A DNA stretch of 62,000 nt, taken from positions 251,330 to 313,329 of the forward strand of contig MNCI01000958.1 of assembly GCA_015680685.1 (NCBI GenBank), read 5' to 3'. Below are positions 1 to 10,498 of the stretch, piece after piece. Position 1 is the stretch's first letter. The number at the start of each line of letters is the position of its first letter. This stretch comes from Gnetum montanum (taxonomy: Eukaryota; Streptophyta; Gnetopsida; Gnetales; Gnetaceae). The position numbers and the translations under genes were made by a program. The notes under the pieces were generated by a model. The model saw only the letters and a list, made by a program, of their open reading frames with translations. It ran no database searches and was not told the DNA's origin.

Positions 1-118
1 ATGTGCTAATTTCACCGTTAGTTATTATTCTTGATTAACTGATTAACCCTAAGGTTCGTTTTAAGCTCACAACGATGTGAGTGATATCCCTTATGTTAAA
101 TTGGCGAAAAAACACTTA
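1..118 (-). mobile_element. GY1 gypsy element, leader just inside the 5' LTR
   Basis: Lies on the internal side of the GY1 primer binding site and runs off the window's left edge. It resembles the leader between PBS and gag start in GY5 (about 25100-25220), including the shared phrase CCCTAAGG(G)TT near 45-55. No ORF is visible in this short piece; GY1 gag would lie to the left, outside the window. Confidence 0.7.
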
Positions 119-119
119 G

Positions 120-137
120 TCCCCGGCAACGGCGCCA
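120..137 (-). promoter_or_regulatory. GY1 primer binding site (tRNA-Asp type)
   Basis: Read on the minus strand this is TGGCGCCGTTGCCGGGGA, one base inside the LTR end. From memory it matches the complement of the 3' end of plant cytosolic tRNA-Asp, the primer used by Athila-like elements. It fixes the orientation: the adjoining LTR at 139-1205 is the 5' LTR of a minus-strand element. It is the least mutated PBS in the window. Confidence 0.85.
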
Positions 138-138
138 A

Positions 139-1205
139 TGATGAGTGGCGAGGTACCCCTACACTCCACCATACGAATACGAGCGTACACGCGCGATCCG
201 GTCGAACTCCGCAGACTAAATGCCTTAACGCCACAAGAAACACTTGGGGTTAATCGTTCGTTGTCTTCCCAGGCTTGCTTGTATGTGTCACGGTGTATGG
301 TTAAGCAAGTCTGAGGTATGTGATTTTTTTGGTATTTTCGGCTTATCTTCTATGCTACCAGGAGAAAGGGTTGAGAAAACTAAACTAACTCTAACTAAGA
401 TCTAAGTCTAAATTAACTAGCGTCAGCATCCGTTCCCACTTGCCGGACACACCCTGAACTATGCAACTGCAGCTTACCAAACGCTAATCGTTACTGGGAT
501 CGCCACACGTAACGCAAGTGCTCGAAGTGGTCGTACTGAGGCACCTATTTAGCCTACGTGTGATAAGCAGCCGATTCCTTAGCCAGCCGTACACACCCGT
601 GGGTGCTCGTAACTAAGTCGTACTTATCACACGATCTAGCCTAGCAATGAGCAGCCGATTCCTCAACTAGCCGTACACATTAGACCCGGGAGTTACCAAG
701 CGCAGAATCCTGGAATACGCTACTGGGTTACCAAGCATCCAATGCTCGTAATTGAGTCGTACTCATGCATTGCGTCAAGCAGCCGATTCCTTGACTAGCC
801 GTACACGTCCGTAGACGCTCGTAATCAAGTCGTACTTGAACGCACTAGGAAAGCAGGAAAGCATGCAATAAAACCATGTACTGCAAGGTTTATCCAATCA
901 AGTTCGTCTTTATTGCCGTACACAACTTGGGTTCAGGTTACAAGCTGCTCGAATAAAGAGTCGTTCACTCTAGGACTCCTACTGCGGGCACATGGGGAAA
1001 AATTCTAACTCTGGAGTGATCAATCTGCCAGAGCTTCGCTACACTAGCCAGGATTGGGAAATGAAGGGAGTGCCGCCTCTTATTTATAGAAATGGCGGCG
1101 CGACGCGATATCGCGTACGCGATATCGGAGGAGAAGACGCGATATCGCGTCGGTCGCGATATCGCGTACGCGATATCGCGGCCTAGTGTAAACTGCGTCT
1201 CATCA
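139..1205 (-). mobile_element. GY1 5' LTR, subfamily A
   Basis: A 1067-base LTR with ends TGATGAG...CTCATCA on both strands. Read on minus it holds a palindrome-rich U3 (1104-1180), a TATAAATA box (1081-1088) and an AATAAA poly(A) signal (909-914). It is longer than the other A-type LTRs (about 770-970) because the R-U5 part has three imperfect copies of a unit containing GCAGCCGATTCCT, CTAGCCGTACAC and GTCGTACT (about 565-840). No copy of its right flank (GATAC) can be sought on the left, because the element continues out of the window. Confidence 0.85.
1081..1180 (-). promoter_or_regulatory. GY1 LTR promoter: TATA box with GATATC palindromes
   Basis: TATAAATA on minus (1081-1088) with three blocks just upstream of it: GCGATATCGCGTACGCGATATC (in 1104-1126, given here only as its repeated half), CGCGATATCGCG (about 1139-1150) and a perfect 26-base palindrome at 1155-1180 made of CGCGATATCGCGT followed by its reverse complement. 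The placement is that of an enhancer in U3. The blocks hold many CG dinucleotides in a region otherwise prone to C-to-T decay. Protein binding is inferred. Confidence 0.65.
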
Positions 1206-1849
1206 GATACAAAGGCATGATTATTCTCCCCTTAGGAGCTACTACTCTTTTCCTATTAGTAAGTGTATCAAGTTGATAGAGAATAGGAGGTAAGCTATAA
1301 AGCCTAGGAGTCATGGGAAAGTAAACTAAGCTACTTCTTTCTATTATTTTATTATTTATATTGTAAAGTCAATATTTTATTAGAATTTTATTTTATTAGG
1401 ATTGTTTTATATAGAAATAATATCAAAATTATTTACAATTTATTCTATAACATTTCTATAACAATAATAGGATTGTTTTTCAAATATTTCATATTATTTT
1501 AGATTGGTCCTTGGTATGGAACAAAATTTATGAGGATTTTGTGATATTTGTAAGTATTGTATAAATTTGTTGGAAAAGAAAACATGATAAAATATTATTT
1601 TGTTAGTAGTTTTTACTTGGTAATGACAACCACAATTCTTTGAGATGTTCTATTTATATGCAGTAGGAGGTGTTTCTTAACTAGCCTTACCCCTTGGATT
1701 TTCTACTTTGGATTTGATTCAATAAGTTCAAGTGTAAATATGGATGTAGCTAAGACTAATGTAGTGTAATGATATGCGATGAGACATAGTCGTGATGTAG
1801 CCTTCTAAAACATGAGTCAACATTAGTGCTTATGAATATATTCTGATAT
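1206..1849. other. AT-rich stretch between GY1 and GY2
   Basis: No convincing gene. It is very AT-rich at 1320-1600 and has no LTR end, so it cannot be assigned to GY1 or GY2. The truncated pol end of GY2 meets it near 1850, where the expected RNase H sequence stops matching the GY7 copy. Confidence 0.5.
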
Positions 1850-1899
1850 GTGAGCCATGGTTTGGACCAGTCAGGAGTTTGTAGAATAGGTGTTTCTAC

Positions 1900-2745
1900 A
1901 AGCTTCTATTTAGGGTTTAGAAGGCTAGCCCACATTCCTTGGTCCATTCAAAAGGTACGTTCTTCTTCGTTAGTTCTACCAAAGGTTTCACAATCCTTGA
2001 AAAGTTCTCAATGAAGCGTCTATAATAGCCAGTATGTCCAAGGAATGATCAGATGTCTTTTACAATTTCAGGTTGCGGAGTGATTCCTTGGATGACCTTA
2101 ATCTTTTTAGGATCTACTTCTATCCCTGTTTGTGAAATCTTTTGCCCTAATAAAATGCCTTCTTGGACCATTAAATGGCTTTTTTGCCAGTTGAGCCTTA
2201 AGTTGGTTTCTACACATCGTTTCAGTTCTTGCTCTAATTGGTCTAATGCTTGTTCAAAGTCCACTCCATAGGTGGAGAAATAATCCATAAAGACCTCCAT
2301 ACCATTTCCTATTTTCTGCTCAAAGATACTTAGAACCAAATGTTGAAACGTTGTTGGGGCATTACACAAGCCAAACAACATCTGCTTATATGCAAATGTC
2401 CACCAAGAACTTGTGAATGTAGTTTTGGCTTGGTCTTCTGGTGTTATTTGAATTTGATTATATCCACTATAGCCATCTAGAAAACTATAGCAACAATGCC
2501 CTGCAATGGTATCTAAGACTTGGTTGACGAATGGCAATGGGAAGTGGTTTTTAAATGTTGCCATGTTCAATAGCCTAAAGTCTATACACACCCTCCATTT
2601 ACCTTCCTTTTTGGGCACAATGACTAATGGACTAACCCATTCACTATCAGCAATGGCATAGATGAACCCAACTTTTAGAACTTGTTCAATTTCTTCTTTA
2701 ACCACTTTCTTAAGCTTTGGGTTCAGTCCCCTATGTGGTTGTCAT
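1900..2745 (-). pseudogene. GY2 reverse transcriptase fragment
   Basis: RNA-dependent DNA polymerase of a gypsy element. An open stretch at 2049-2705 reads EWVSPLVIVPKKEGKWRVC, FPLPFVNQVLDTIAGH, SFLDGYSGYNQI and FGLCNAPTTFQ, all standard RT fingers and palm motifs. The catalytic FMDDF motif is FMDYF, so the second aspartate is lost and the enzyme would be dead. MVQEGILLGQKIS followed by GIEVD is typical of the Athila/Tat branch. Beyond 2049 homology continues to about 1850 (DHSLDI..., then FEWTKECG) before it stops. It is a relic. Confidence 0.9.
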
Positions 2746-3233
2746 CGAGGTTTCATGGAGGGGTCAATGTAAATTTTATGCTGGCATATCCTAGGATCTA
2801 TTCTGGTTAATTCAGGATATGACCAAGCAAAGCCTTTTGACCATTTGTTTACCATTTTTAGCAGTCGTTCTTTTTGTTGAGGAGCGAGCTTAGTGTTAAT
2901 GATTACTAGTTTCTCATTTTTGAGAAATGTATACTCCATACTAGTGGGTAACAGTTTTAACTCAAGGGGCTTTTGCTTGAACTCATCAAGGATTTCCAAC
3001 TTCCCCCAATTGATATTTTCGATGTCAGGACTTGGACGTTGGTGATGGACTTGCTCTAATGTATCTATGCTATCAATGTAGGTGCAAGTCAAGCTATTAG
3101 TTGGTTCCATGCATATAGTTGAATCGTTCTCTTGGTTAGCTGTCAACCACTGAGTGCCTTCATGTCTTGTGGCTGCTACATACAAGCATATTTGTATGTT
3201 AGTTATTGGTGCATACTGGTTGCATGCAAGCAA
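2742..3233 (-). pseudogene. GY2 protease-RT linker region of pol
   Basis: A 163-codon open stretch just upstream of RT on minus. It contains KPLELKLLPTSMEYTFL, KLVIINTKLAPQQKERLL and ITRIDPRICQHKIYI-like segments, which match in order the conserved region that precedes RT in Athila/Tat pol (the LELKPLP...YAFL...LL..K...GW....I..I.P..C.HKI pattern). The same region is seen in GY7 at about 49400-49660. A frameshift or stop separates it from RT at about 2742. The apparent start methionine is not likely to be real, since pol is made as a polyprotein. Confidence 0.75.
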
Positions 3234-3443
3234 TGTTAAACATTGTACAAACCAAGACTTCTACACACAATTACACCTTGTGTTACTGTATGCAATGCAT
3301 GGAACTTTTTGTTTCTCGATCTTTCCAAATGTATTTTCCTTTGATATTTCTAGGGAAAGATCACATATTCCTATGTGCACATCACTTGTGCTTAGCCATG
3401 CTCTTCCCATTATGATTGGAAAGTCCCCCTTACAGTTGTTGAC

Positions 3444-3860
3444 TTAAATCACTAGGAAATTGGCTAGATACGACCACCCACAAATAGTGGTGACAATGTC
3501 CTCCACTAGTCCTAATGGAACAGTGATGGACTGGTCGACCAACTCTAAACGTATGTTACTCTTTTTTAGTGGAGGCAGGTTCCAAGCTTTGTATATTTCT
3601 TGAGAGATTAAGTTAACACCAGAACCTAAATGCAAAAGAGGTTTGCAAGGTTTTTTCCCAGCGATTTGCAAATATATAAGAGGACTTCTAGGATCAAATA
3701 ATTTCCTAGGAAGATGACTAGCTTTAATCCAATCAATAATTGCATGAGTTAACACGACCATGTGCATTAAGTGCGATCTTTGGTTCGAATGAAGCTCTAA
3801 ATATTCGAATGGTGATGAGGCATTTAGAGAATTTGCCGCTTTTGGTTGCAAGGACATAGT
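3444..3860 (-). pseudogene. GY2 retroviral-type aspartic protease relic
   Basis: 137-codon stretch with TMVVLTHAIIDWIKASHLP-like upstream sequence, KPLLHLGSGVNLISQEIYKAWNLPPLKKS and ITVPLGLVEDIVTTICGW. Position and pattern match the pepsin-like protease of gypsy Gag-Pol. The catalytic aspartate of the D-S/T/L-G motif is replaced: LLHLGSG here, LLDSGST in GY7. It would be inactive even without the frameshifts. The same protein pattern occurs in GY4 (about 30815-31330) and GY7 (about 48640-49010). Confidence 0.75.
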
Positions 3861-3869
3861 TGGACTATT

Positions 3870-6315
3870 AGTTCTAAAGAAAGTTCTCTTCTTATGCGGT
3901 TGTCTGAACCAACAGTAGGTTGAGGGTTGATAGCCCTTGTAGCATTACATTGCTGCGGTTGGGCAGGGAGCTCACCTTGTATAGCTAGAGAAGGTGGTAA
4001 TGGAGCTAAGGGTTAAAGAGGTGCAGTCAGATGAGAAGGATAGTATGTTTGGGAAACCTCTCCTTTAGAAGAAGGAGTTCTATAGTACTCGTGGGTTTTA
4101 AAGTGAGATTGAGGAGTAACGTGACTAGTAGAGTCACGTGGAGAGATTGGTTGCTACACGTAGTATCCATACTCATCACTATTGATACTGTTCATTTGGT
4201 TGCGGTACTGTTGACGTGCTGGTGGGGAGATACTATTCATTTGGTTGTGGTGGAGTTCCACTTGGATAATACATCAAGGGTTGATAGAACTGTCTTGGGC
4301 TACCTTGAGGATAAGGTAACCTTTGGGGTGTTTACCGTCTGTTTAATCATGGGTTTAGTGTGTACACCCTAGACTCTTACAGATGTGAGATTACTAGGCA
4401 ACATCCCTTAGGTTGGTCATATTGACATATCTCACATTCATCATCATAGTCTGTTTCCGAATCCACAACCTCTTCAACGATGGCAGCTTTGCCCTTACCT
4501 TTGTTACGTGCATATTTAGTTTCTTTCTTTTTTCTCCTTTCTCGGTCACTACCTGGTTCCCTAGACTTCTCTACTATTTTGAGAATGGTTTAAAATTTAT
4601 TATCTAGGGAGTCCCACATTTGGTCCACCTTTTTCGATACTTCTGATGCAAGTTTTTGAATGGGCAAAGTTTTCATTTTCACCATCTCTTCAAGTGGTGA
4701 CTCTTCTTCATCCTCACAAAATCTAACTCCCTTCTTTCGAAGGTAAGGATCTCTGTTGTATTCCTACGCACTTTCTCTTTTCCTTAACTCTCCTTCCTCC
4801 CTGGCAACTTGCTCCAACAATCTTTGTACTTGATGGGCTCTAAGCTCAGATAGTCTTCCTTGAGCATAAGTCCCAAGGGTTCTTCATGTTTCGTGCCTAA
4901 GTCCATCTACGAGATGGTGTAGTTGTTCCCTCTGTGAGTAACCATGGCAAGGGCAACAATGTAATAATGCATAATATTAGCCCATGGCAACATCCAAGGG
5001 TTTGTGTCCTCCTTGTTTCCATCCTTGGATTTGCTTTCACAAGTTGGACACTCGGGAGAACATTTGATACTTATCATTGAATAGTTCTAACATGGTACTT
5101 CATCGATGAATGGATTCTAGTTCTAAGGATTGGTACCATCTTTCCGCTTCCTTGATCAGTGTTCATGGAAACAACTTGAGTTTTTGCCACTCATTTTCTA
5201 TGTTTTGTAAGGCACATGCATCGTGAAATTCTTGCAAATCATTTTGAGGATTAGCGTTGTATCCCCTGTCAAATCATGGGATACTGTTCATGTTCAATCT
5301 TTTGATCTTGTTTTCATTTTGGTGCCTTGTTGGGATTCTAATAGCCTTAGCTATGTCTAGCATACTTCTGGTAGCAAGTAGGGGTTCATCATGATCATGT
5401 TTTCTATGGCGTCTATGATGCCTATGTTGTTCCCTACTCTCCCTCCTTTCGCGGTGTGTTTCTCTAGAATGCCCTTGTTCCCTTTCTTGACTGTTTTATC
5501 TATTATTCCTGTTTCACCTACCATTATCCTCAGGGTCTTTCCCTCTGTGACTACGTTCCGATCCTAAAGGAGAGGGGGAAGGAAATGATGAAGGTGAAGA
5601 GTAAGGAGGACCGTCACCATGATGGTGCCTTCTACCTTCTCTTCGATGGTCCCGGCCTCGATCGTGGTTATGATCAAAATGTCCATCTTTGTCATGTGTT
5701 CATGTTCCTTTTTTGGATCCTTTGTGTCTATCGGTACTAGAATCCGAGTTATGGATAGTTGAGTGAGGATTTTGATACACAACCCCTTGACTGAAGTCAA
5801 TGGGAGGAACATCATTTTGTGGAAGACCTCCTGAGGCAGGTTCACCATCCTCATTTTCACTTAGGACATACAAGGCATCTTGAGACTTCCCCTTCATAGA
5901 TTTATGATGTCTCTCCTATTGTAAGTCCCTTTGATGTTGTACCTTTGTGGGTCGATACTCTCTCAAGTTGTGTTCATGCACAACGTACTCTGCTTGTAAG
6001 TGCTACATACTAATTCATGTGAGAGCACAAAGAAGCATGTTTGGGACTGAATGATTGGGAGATAACACTATGTTAGTAGAGGATAAAGATAAAGTTTGGT
6101 AGATACTCATCGAGATGAATGTATACCACACGAAACTGTTGAGGCACTAGCGGGTCATCATGTGTACTATGCCTCTGATTATTCATTGTGTCAGACCTAG
6201 GTGGTGAAACACTCTTGTAAGAAGAAGGAGAAATGATTAATTCTTCAATGTGCGACACTTTTCTCTTCTCTTTTCTAATAATTTTAAGATAACCAACCCT
6301 AAGGGTTCGTTCCAA
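3870..6315 (-). pseudogene. GY2 Gag polyprotein relic
   Basis: Capsid protein gene on minus, heavily broken. N-terminal part near 6073-6240 (SPSSYKSVSPPRSD, then VVYIHLDEYLPNFIFIL) matches the GY5 Gag start, with the initiator ATG changed. A Ser/His/Arg-rich middle (5460-5900) follows, then the capsid-like region (about 4700-5340) with W and Y landmarks, then a zinc knuckle near 4400-4440. The tail at 3880-4380 is Pro/Gln-rich, as in the other copies. Too many frameshifts to give a protein length; intact size by comparison is roughly 830 residues. Confidence 0.75.
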
Positions 6316-6361
6316 TGATGGGAAGGTTCCTAAGTTCTAATTAGCGCACAAACAACAAAGT

Positions 6362-6379
6362 CCCCAACAACAGTGCCAA
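6362..6379 (-). promoter_or_regulatory. GY2 primer binding site
   Basis: On minus it reads TGGCACTGTTGTTGGGGA, the tRNA-Asp-type PBS of GY1 with several changes (mostly C to T). It sits directly inside the GY2 5' LTR. Confidence 0.8.
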
Positions 6380-7187
6380 TGATAAGTGGCAAGGTACCCC
6401 TACGCTCAACCATATGAATACGAGCGTTACGTGCGATCCAATCGAACTCCAAGGACTAATTGCTTATGCGCCTTCACAGAACAAGGATGGATTAGGTGAT
6501 CATTATCTTCCCAAGCTTACTCATATGGCATGATTGTATGGTTAAGTAAACTTGAGGTATATGATTTTTATGTTTTATGTCCTAGTGCTAAAGAGGGAAG
6601 AAGTGAATTAATTAAATAACTAATTTAAATTAACTAATCAGCTAGGTCCTAACTAGTCCTAACACCAACATCTGTTTCCACTTTCTGTACACATCCTGAA
6701 CCAGTGCAACACTACTGGGGTTACCAAACGCTAATCATTACTAGGTTACCAAGTGTTCCACGCATACTCTAAGTGGTCGAATTGAGTGTGCTTACTTGTG
6801 AAAATTACCAAATCAATAAAAGCAACATTAATTGACTAATGAAATCATTAAAGAACTATAAATAGCATTAAGGGTAAGAGATAAGCTATTCTAAATGTTG
6901 TAAGGTTTATCACAAAGTTCATCTTTATTTCCAGACACAAGGTGTGCTCAGGTACATAATGCTCAAATAAAGATCTATTTGCTTTATGACTCCTACTATG
7001 GGCACTCAGAAATAATTTTAACTCTACAAGGGAGAAACTGCAAGAGTTTGGGTAAGGAACTAAGAACTAATTGCCAAACCAAGTGTGCCCACCTCTTATT
7101 TATAGGCAACGAGATAGGTCTCGATATTGGATGTCCAATATCGCTTGGCAGGATCCGATATCGTAGTCGCGATATCGCGACTCATCA
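6380..7187 (-). mobile_element. GY2 5' LTR, subfamily A
   Basis: 808-base LTR with TGATAAG...CTCATCA ends. On minus: GATATCGC-type palindromes at about 7125-7180, a TATAAATA box opposite 7099-7106 (TATTTATA), and AATAAAGA poly(A)-type signals near 6925-6970. The U3 block is shorter and more mutated than in GY1. The right flank (ATGGC, 7188-7192) has no partner because the other end of GY2 is lost. Confidence 0.85.
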
Positions 7188-7331
7188 ATGGCAAAAGTTG
7201 TAAAAATTAAGAATATTATAATATGTAATTGGTTGAATATAAATCTTCCCTCTTTATTGTAATAGAATTCCTTTTTATGATAAAAAATATTTATTTCAAC
7301 AAAAAAATGAAAACCAAATGCTACAGAAATA

Positions 7332-7460
7332 GGTTCCATATCATTAATGGAAACAAGAAAACTAACAATTTCTTGCTCAACTTTTAAAAAAATCAATGGA
7401 AAATTAAATATCTCAATAAAACATGGAACTTTAGAATATTATTCAAATTAAACATTAAAA
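7332..7460. repeat. 129-base direct repeat, left copy
   Basis: Begins GGTTCCATATCATTAATGGA and ends ATTAAAA directly at the first base of the solo LTR. It differs from the right copy (8133-8261) at six positions by my alignment. The sequence is AT-rich and non-coding. Confidence 0.9.
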
Positions 7461-8132
7461 TGATGAGTGGCGAGGTACCCCTACACTCAACCATACGAAT
7501 ATGAGTGTTACACGCGTGATCTGGTCGAACTCCACAGATAGACTAGTTGTGGCATCTAGACAGTTAGCCTTAGGTCGCAGTTCACTGTCTTCCCACCTGG
7601 ACTAGTATTAGCTTTGTCACATATGGTTTAGTCCAGAGTGAGGTGTATGATGGGTTTCTAATCTAATGCTACTCCTAAAGGCAATGGAAAGTAATATTAA
7701 CTAAGCTAGGAGAGAAGGGTGAGAGAATCTAAACTAGCCTAAGTGCGATGAGCATCCGTTCCTTGATTATCCGTACACATCTTGGACTTTGTGCATGACT
7801 ACCACTGGGATTACCAAGCGCAGATCTTAGGTACGCTATTGGGTTACCAAGTAGNGTACAATTACAATTAACACATTGTCGGCATACACTGAGAGGAAAA
7901 GGGTTGAGAGAAAGAAATGAAAATACTTAACTAAGAACTAACTCACTTTTTTCCTTATGATTTCTAACTCATCTGTCTACCTCTTATTTATAGATGAGGA
8001 GACAGGTTGCGATATCGCCTACGTGATATCGCGTCGGTTGTGATGCCACGAATGCGATATCGCAGGTGCGATATTGTGGATGCGTTATCGTGGGTGTGAT
8101 ATCGTGGCTATGAGCAAAATCATGACTCATCA
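7461..8132 (-). mobile_element. Solo LTR 1, subfamily A
   Basis: A complete 672-base LTR (TGATGAG...CTCATCA) without PBS or PPT on either side, so a solo LTR left by LTR-LTR recombination. U3, read on minus, holds degenerate GATATCGC palindromes (about 8005-8105) and a TATAAATA box (opposite 7986-7993). One ambiguous base, n, at 7855. It has no ordinary 5-base target duplication; it is flanked precisely by a 129-base direct repeat. Confidence 0.85.
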
Positions 8133-8261
8133 GGTTCCATATCATTAATGGAACCATGAAAACTAACAATTTCTTACTCAACTTTCAAAAAAATCAATGG
8201 AAAATTAAATATCTCAATAAACCATGGAACTTTAGAATATTATTCAAATAAAACATTAAAA
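8133..8261. repeat. 129-base direct repeat, right copy
   Basis: Starts at the base after the solo LTR's terminal CA with the same GGTTCCATATCATTAATGGA and ends at ATTAAAA, after which sequence (TTTGAAGTT) becomes unique. See 7332-7460. Confidence 0.9.
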
Positions 8262-10498
8262 TTTGAAGTTCACTTTTGAATTATTAACATTGAATGCTTA
8301 TGTATGATCATATATCTAGGTCATGCTACATCATTGAAGCATTTCTTAGCTCAACAAGCAAAAAAAAAAAAAAAGAATAATACCTATCATGAAGGACTTG
8401 AATGTCATGTTTTTACATCACATCATTTAATTGCAAAGCAAAACTTTGATTACAAGATAAGTAACTCAATATATGAATGAACATATCATGATTTAAGATC
8501 AATCAATGTGATAAATAGTAAATCTATCAACTACATTAATGCATATGAATCGACATGGCCTAAGATGCGTTAATGCATGACATGATCTTCATATTTTCCT
8601 ATATAAATGTGCGCACCCACTACATTAATGGCATAGTTTGGTCATTCTAATGGCTAAAATCTTGTAGTTTAATTTTGCGAACATTAAAATTTTTCCTTTA
8701 AGGGATTGTAGTACAAATTAAATTAATTGTACAAAATTTTATTCAAGTGCATAATGTACTTGGACACATTTGCATGGCAGTATTTGTTTCATCCATTACA
8801 ACACTTAGATTAGCATTTTAATTTACTTTCTTGCAATTTACCTTAACTATTTATTTACTTTTTGTTAATGACTATTTGGAACTAGACCACCAACATTGGT
8901 GCCTTTGGGTCTCATGACCTCAAGAAGTCACAGGATCGAAGCTGTTCTTCAAACAAGGTTTAGGTGCTTATTGGTCTTTAGCAACACCAAGGCCCAAATA
9001 CCTCCAAATAAACTCAGTAGTTATAAAACGAACTATTTATGAATATGTGTTTGTTGTTGTGAATGTTGAAATGGTTGGGTTATTTATGAAATTATAATTG
9101 GCTATCATAAAACAGATTCAACAATCTTTCTCAAATATTGTAACTTGTTGGAGGTTTCTATTTTATTTAATCACTTAGTCTATATAGTCCTTACAATACC
9201 TACTTGTAACAAATAAAATTTTACAAAAACATTTAAGCATAATTCTACCAATCTACTTCTAATTTACCCCTGAGATAAAGTTCCACAAGAAAACTAAAAA
9301 TAGAGTGAGATTCAATGAACTTAGAAAGAGAAAGAAAAGAAAGCATATTTGTGTGGAACCTTAAATATTTAAGCAGGATAATTTGATATGAGTAAACACT
9401 TCATAATAAAGCTATTCCTAATTCAATAATTTCAAATTGTCCAAACTTTCTGAGCTCAACAAGTAATTTCATAAAGACAATCATAATATACTACCAAAAA
9501 TCGTTGTGTAAAACTACAAAGTACGAATCTCTATTTGGATAGTTAATAATTGTTAAAGATTGCATTCAACAGAGCTTACAAAAATTTGACAATTTCTTGA
9601 TTGAAATACCAAGGCAATAAACTTTAAAAATAAAGAAGTTATTTCAATTTTATCAAAATATCAAAGATTTTTCTAGATCCTATACGCTTGAAATAGGTAA
9701 TTTCATTAAGACATTAGTATTAAATTGCTCTTGAGGCTTTTCAACAACATAAGCTCTTCTATGGCAAATCTTAATAGAAGTCTAATATTGTGGAAAAACA
9801 AAGCTATAAAAGTAATTTAGAAAAAATCTCAAAATTAAATGTCAAACACGACACTATCTAAACTATTAGCTAAGCAACTAAAATAAAATGTGAAGAAATG
9901 AACTCACAAGATTAAAACAAAGTAGTTAAACTGATAAATTAGCAAGCCATCTTACAAGCTTCAATATCTTTTTTTTATCTCCCACGAGTTCCCCCTTCAA
10001 TTCTACTTTTGAAGCCTTTTCATAGTGACTTTAGGTTAGTTACAATCATCATGGAAAGTTGAGGTTGGTTACAACCATCATGGTGGTTGGTTATAACTAC
10101 CATAGAGATTAATGTTATAATTAATAAATGTCAAGTAGTTACAACCACCTTAGAGACTAAGAAGCTATGGTTGACGTGTCCTTTTGGTGGTCACAACATC
10201 ATGAAAAATTAAAATTTGGTTGTAACCACTAAAGGAAGTTACAACCACCATGGTAGTTAATTATAACTACCATTGACAAGTGTTTAATTTATACGAGGCA
10301 TTAAACAAGTGTCTCATAAATTTTTTTTCTTATTGTATAACATTATTATTTATTTATTTATTAACATTATTATTTATTATTTTAAAAAAATATTAGACAC
10401 ATGTCAATAATACTAGCTATGAATACCCCTAATTACACACCCTTTGTAATATACAATATACAACATGCATCTTGGCTCAAGATTCCTCGTTGTCGTCT
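8262..10498. other. AT-rich non-coding stretch
   Basis: No long ORF and no recognisable element end. It contains an A15-type run near 8360, a tRNA-like phrase at 8885-8945 (CTCATGACC...AGGATCGAAGC) that may be SINE-derived, and a cluster of inverted repeats at 10020-10290 described separately. The TATTTATTTATT run near 10345-10370 is simple sequence. It may be the decayed remains of another LTR element, but no pair of ends supports that. Confidence 0.4.
10030..10285. repeat. Cluster of GTTACAACCA / TGGTTGTAAC inverted repeats
   Basis: About eight copies of a short motif, GGTTACAACCATCATGG on one strand or TGGTTGTAACC on the other, several arranged head to head around CCATGG (for example 10065-10110 and 10240-10275). 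Such a cluster can fold into hairpins or act as paired binding sites. No gene is attached to it with confidence; a CGTATAAATTA box on minus lies just beyond at about 10289-10299. Confidence 0.6.

Larger units (their letters stand above)
1850..7187 (-). mobile_element. GY2, truncated Ty3/gypsy (Athila/Tat-like) element
   Basis: On the minus strand, from the right: 5' LTR (6380-7187), PBS (6362-6379), gag (about 3870-6315), protease (about 3444-3860), spacer and RT (about 1900-3233), then an abrupt end inside the start of RNase H near 1850. Integrase, extra ORF and 3' LTR are missing, so the left end is a deletion or later rearrangement. All reading frames carry stops or frameshifts. Confidence 0.85.

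Noticed and set aside
1101-1180. CRISPR array or satellite from the repeated GATATCGC units
   Set aside because: Repeats are palindromes inside an LTR U3 of a plant element, with no regular spacers, and recur at the same LTR position elsewhere.
2053-2271. Plus-strand 72-codon ORF opposite GY2 RT
   Set aside because: Antisense shadow of the RT frame.
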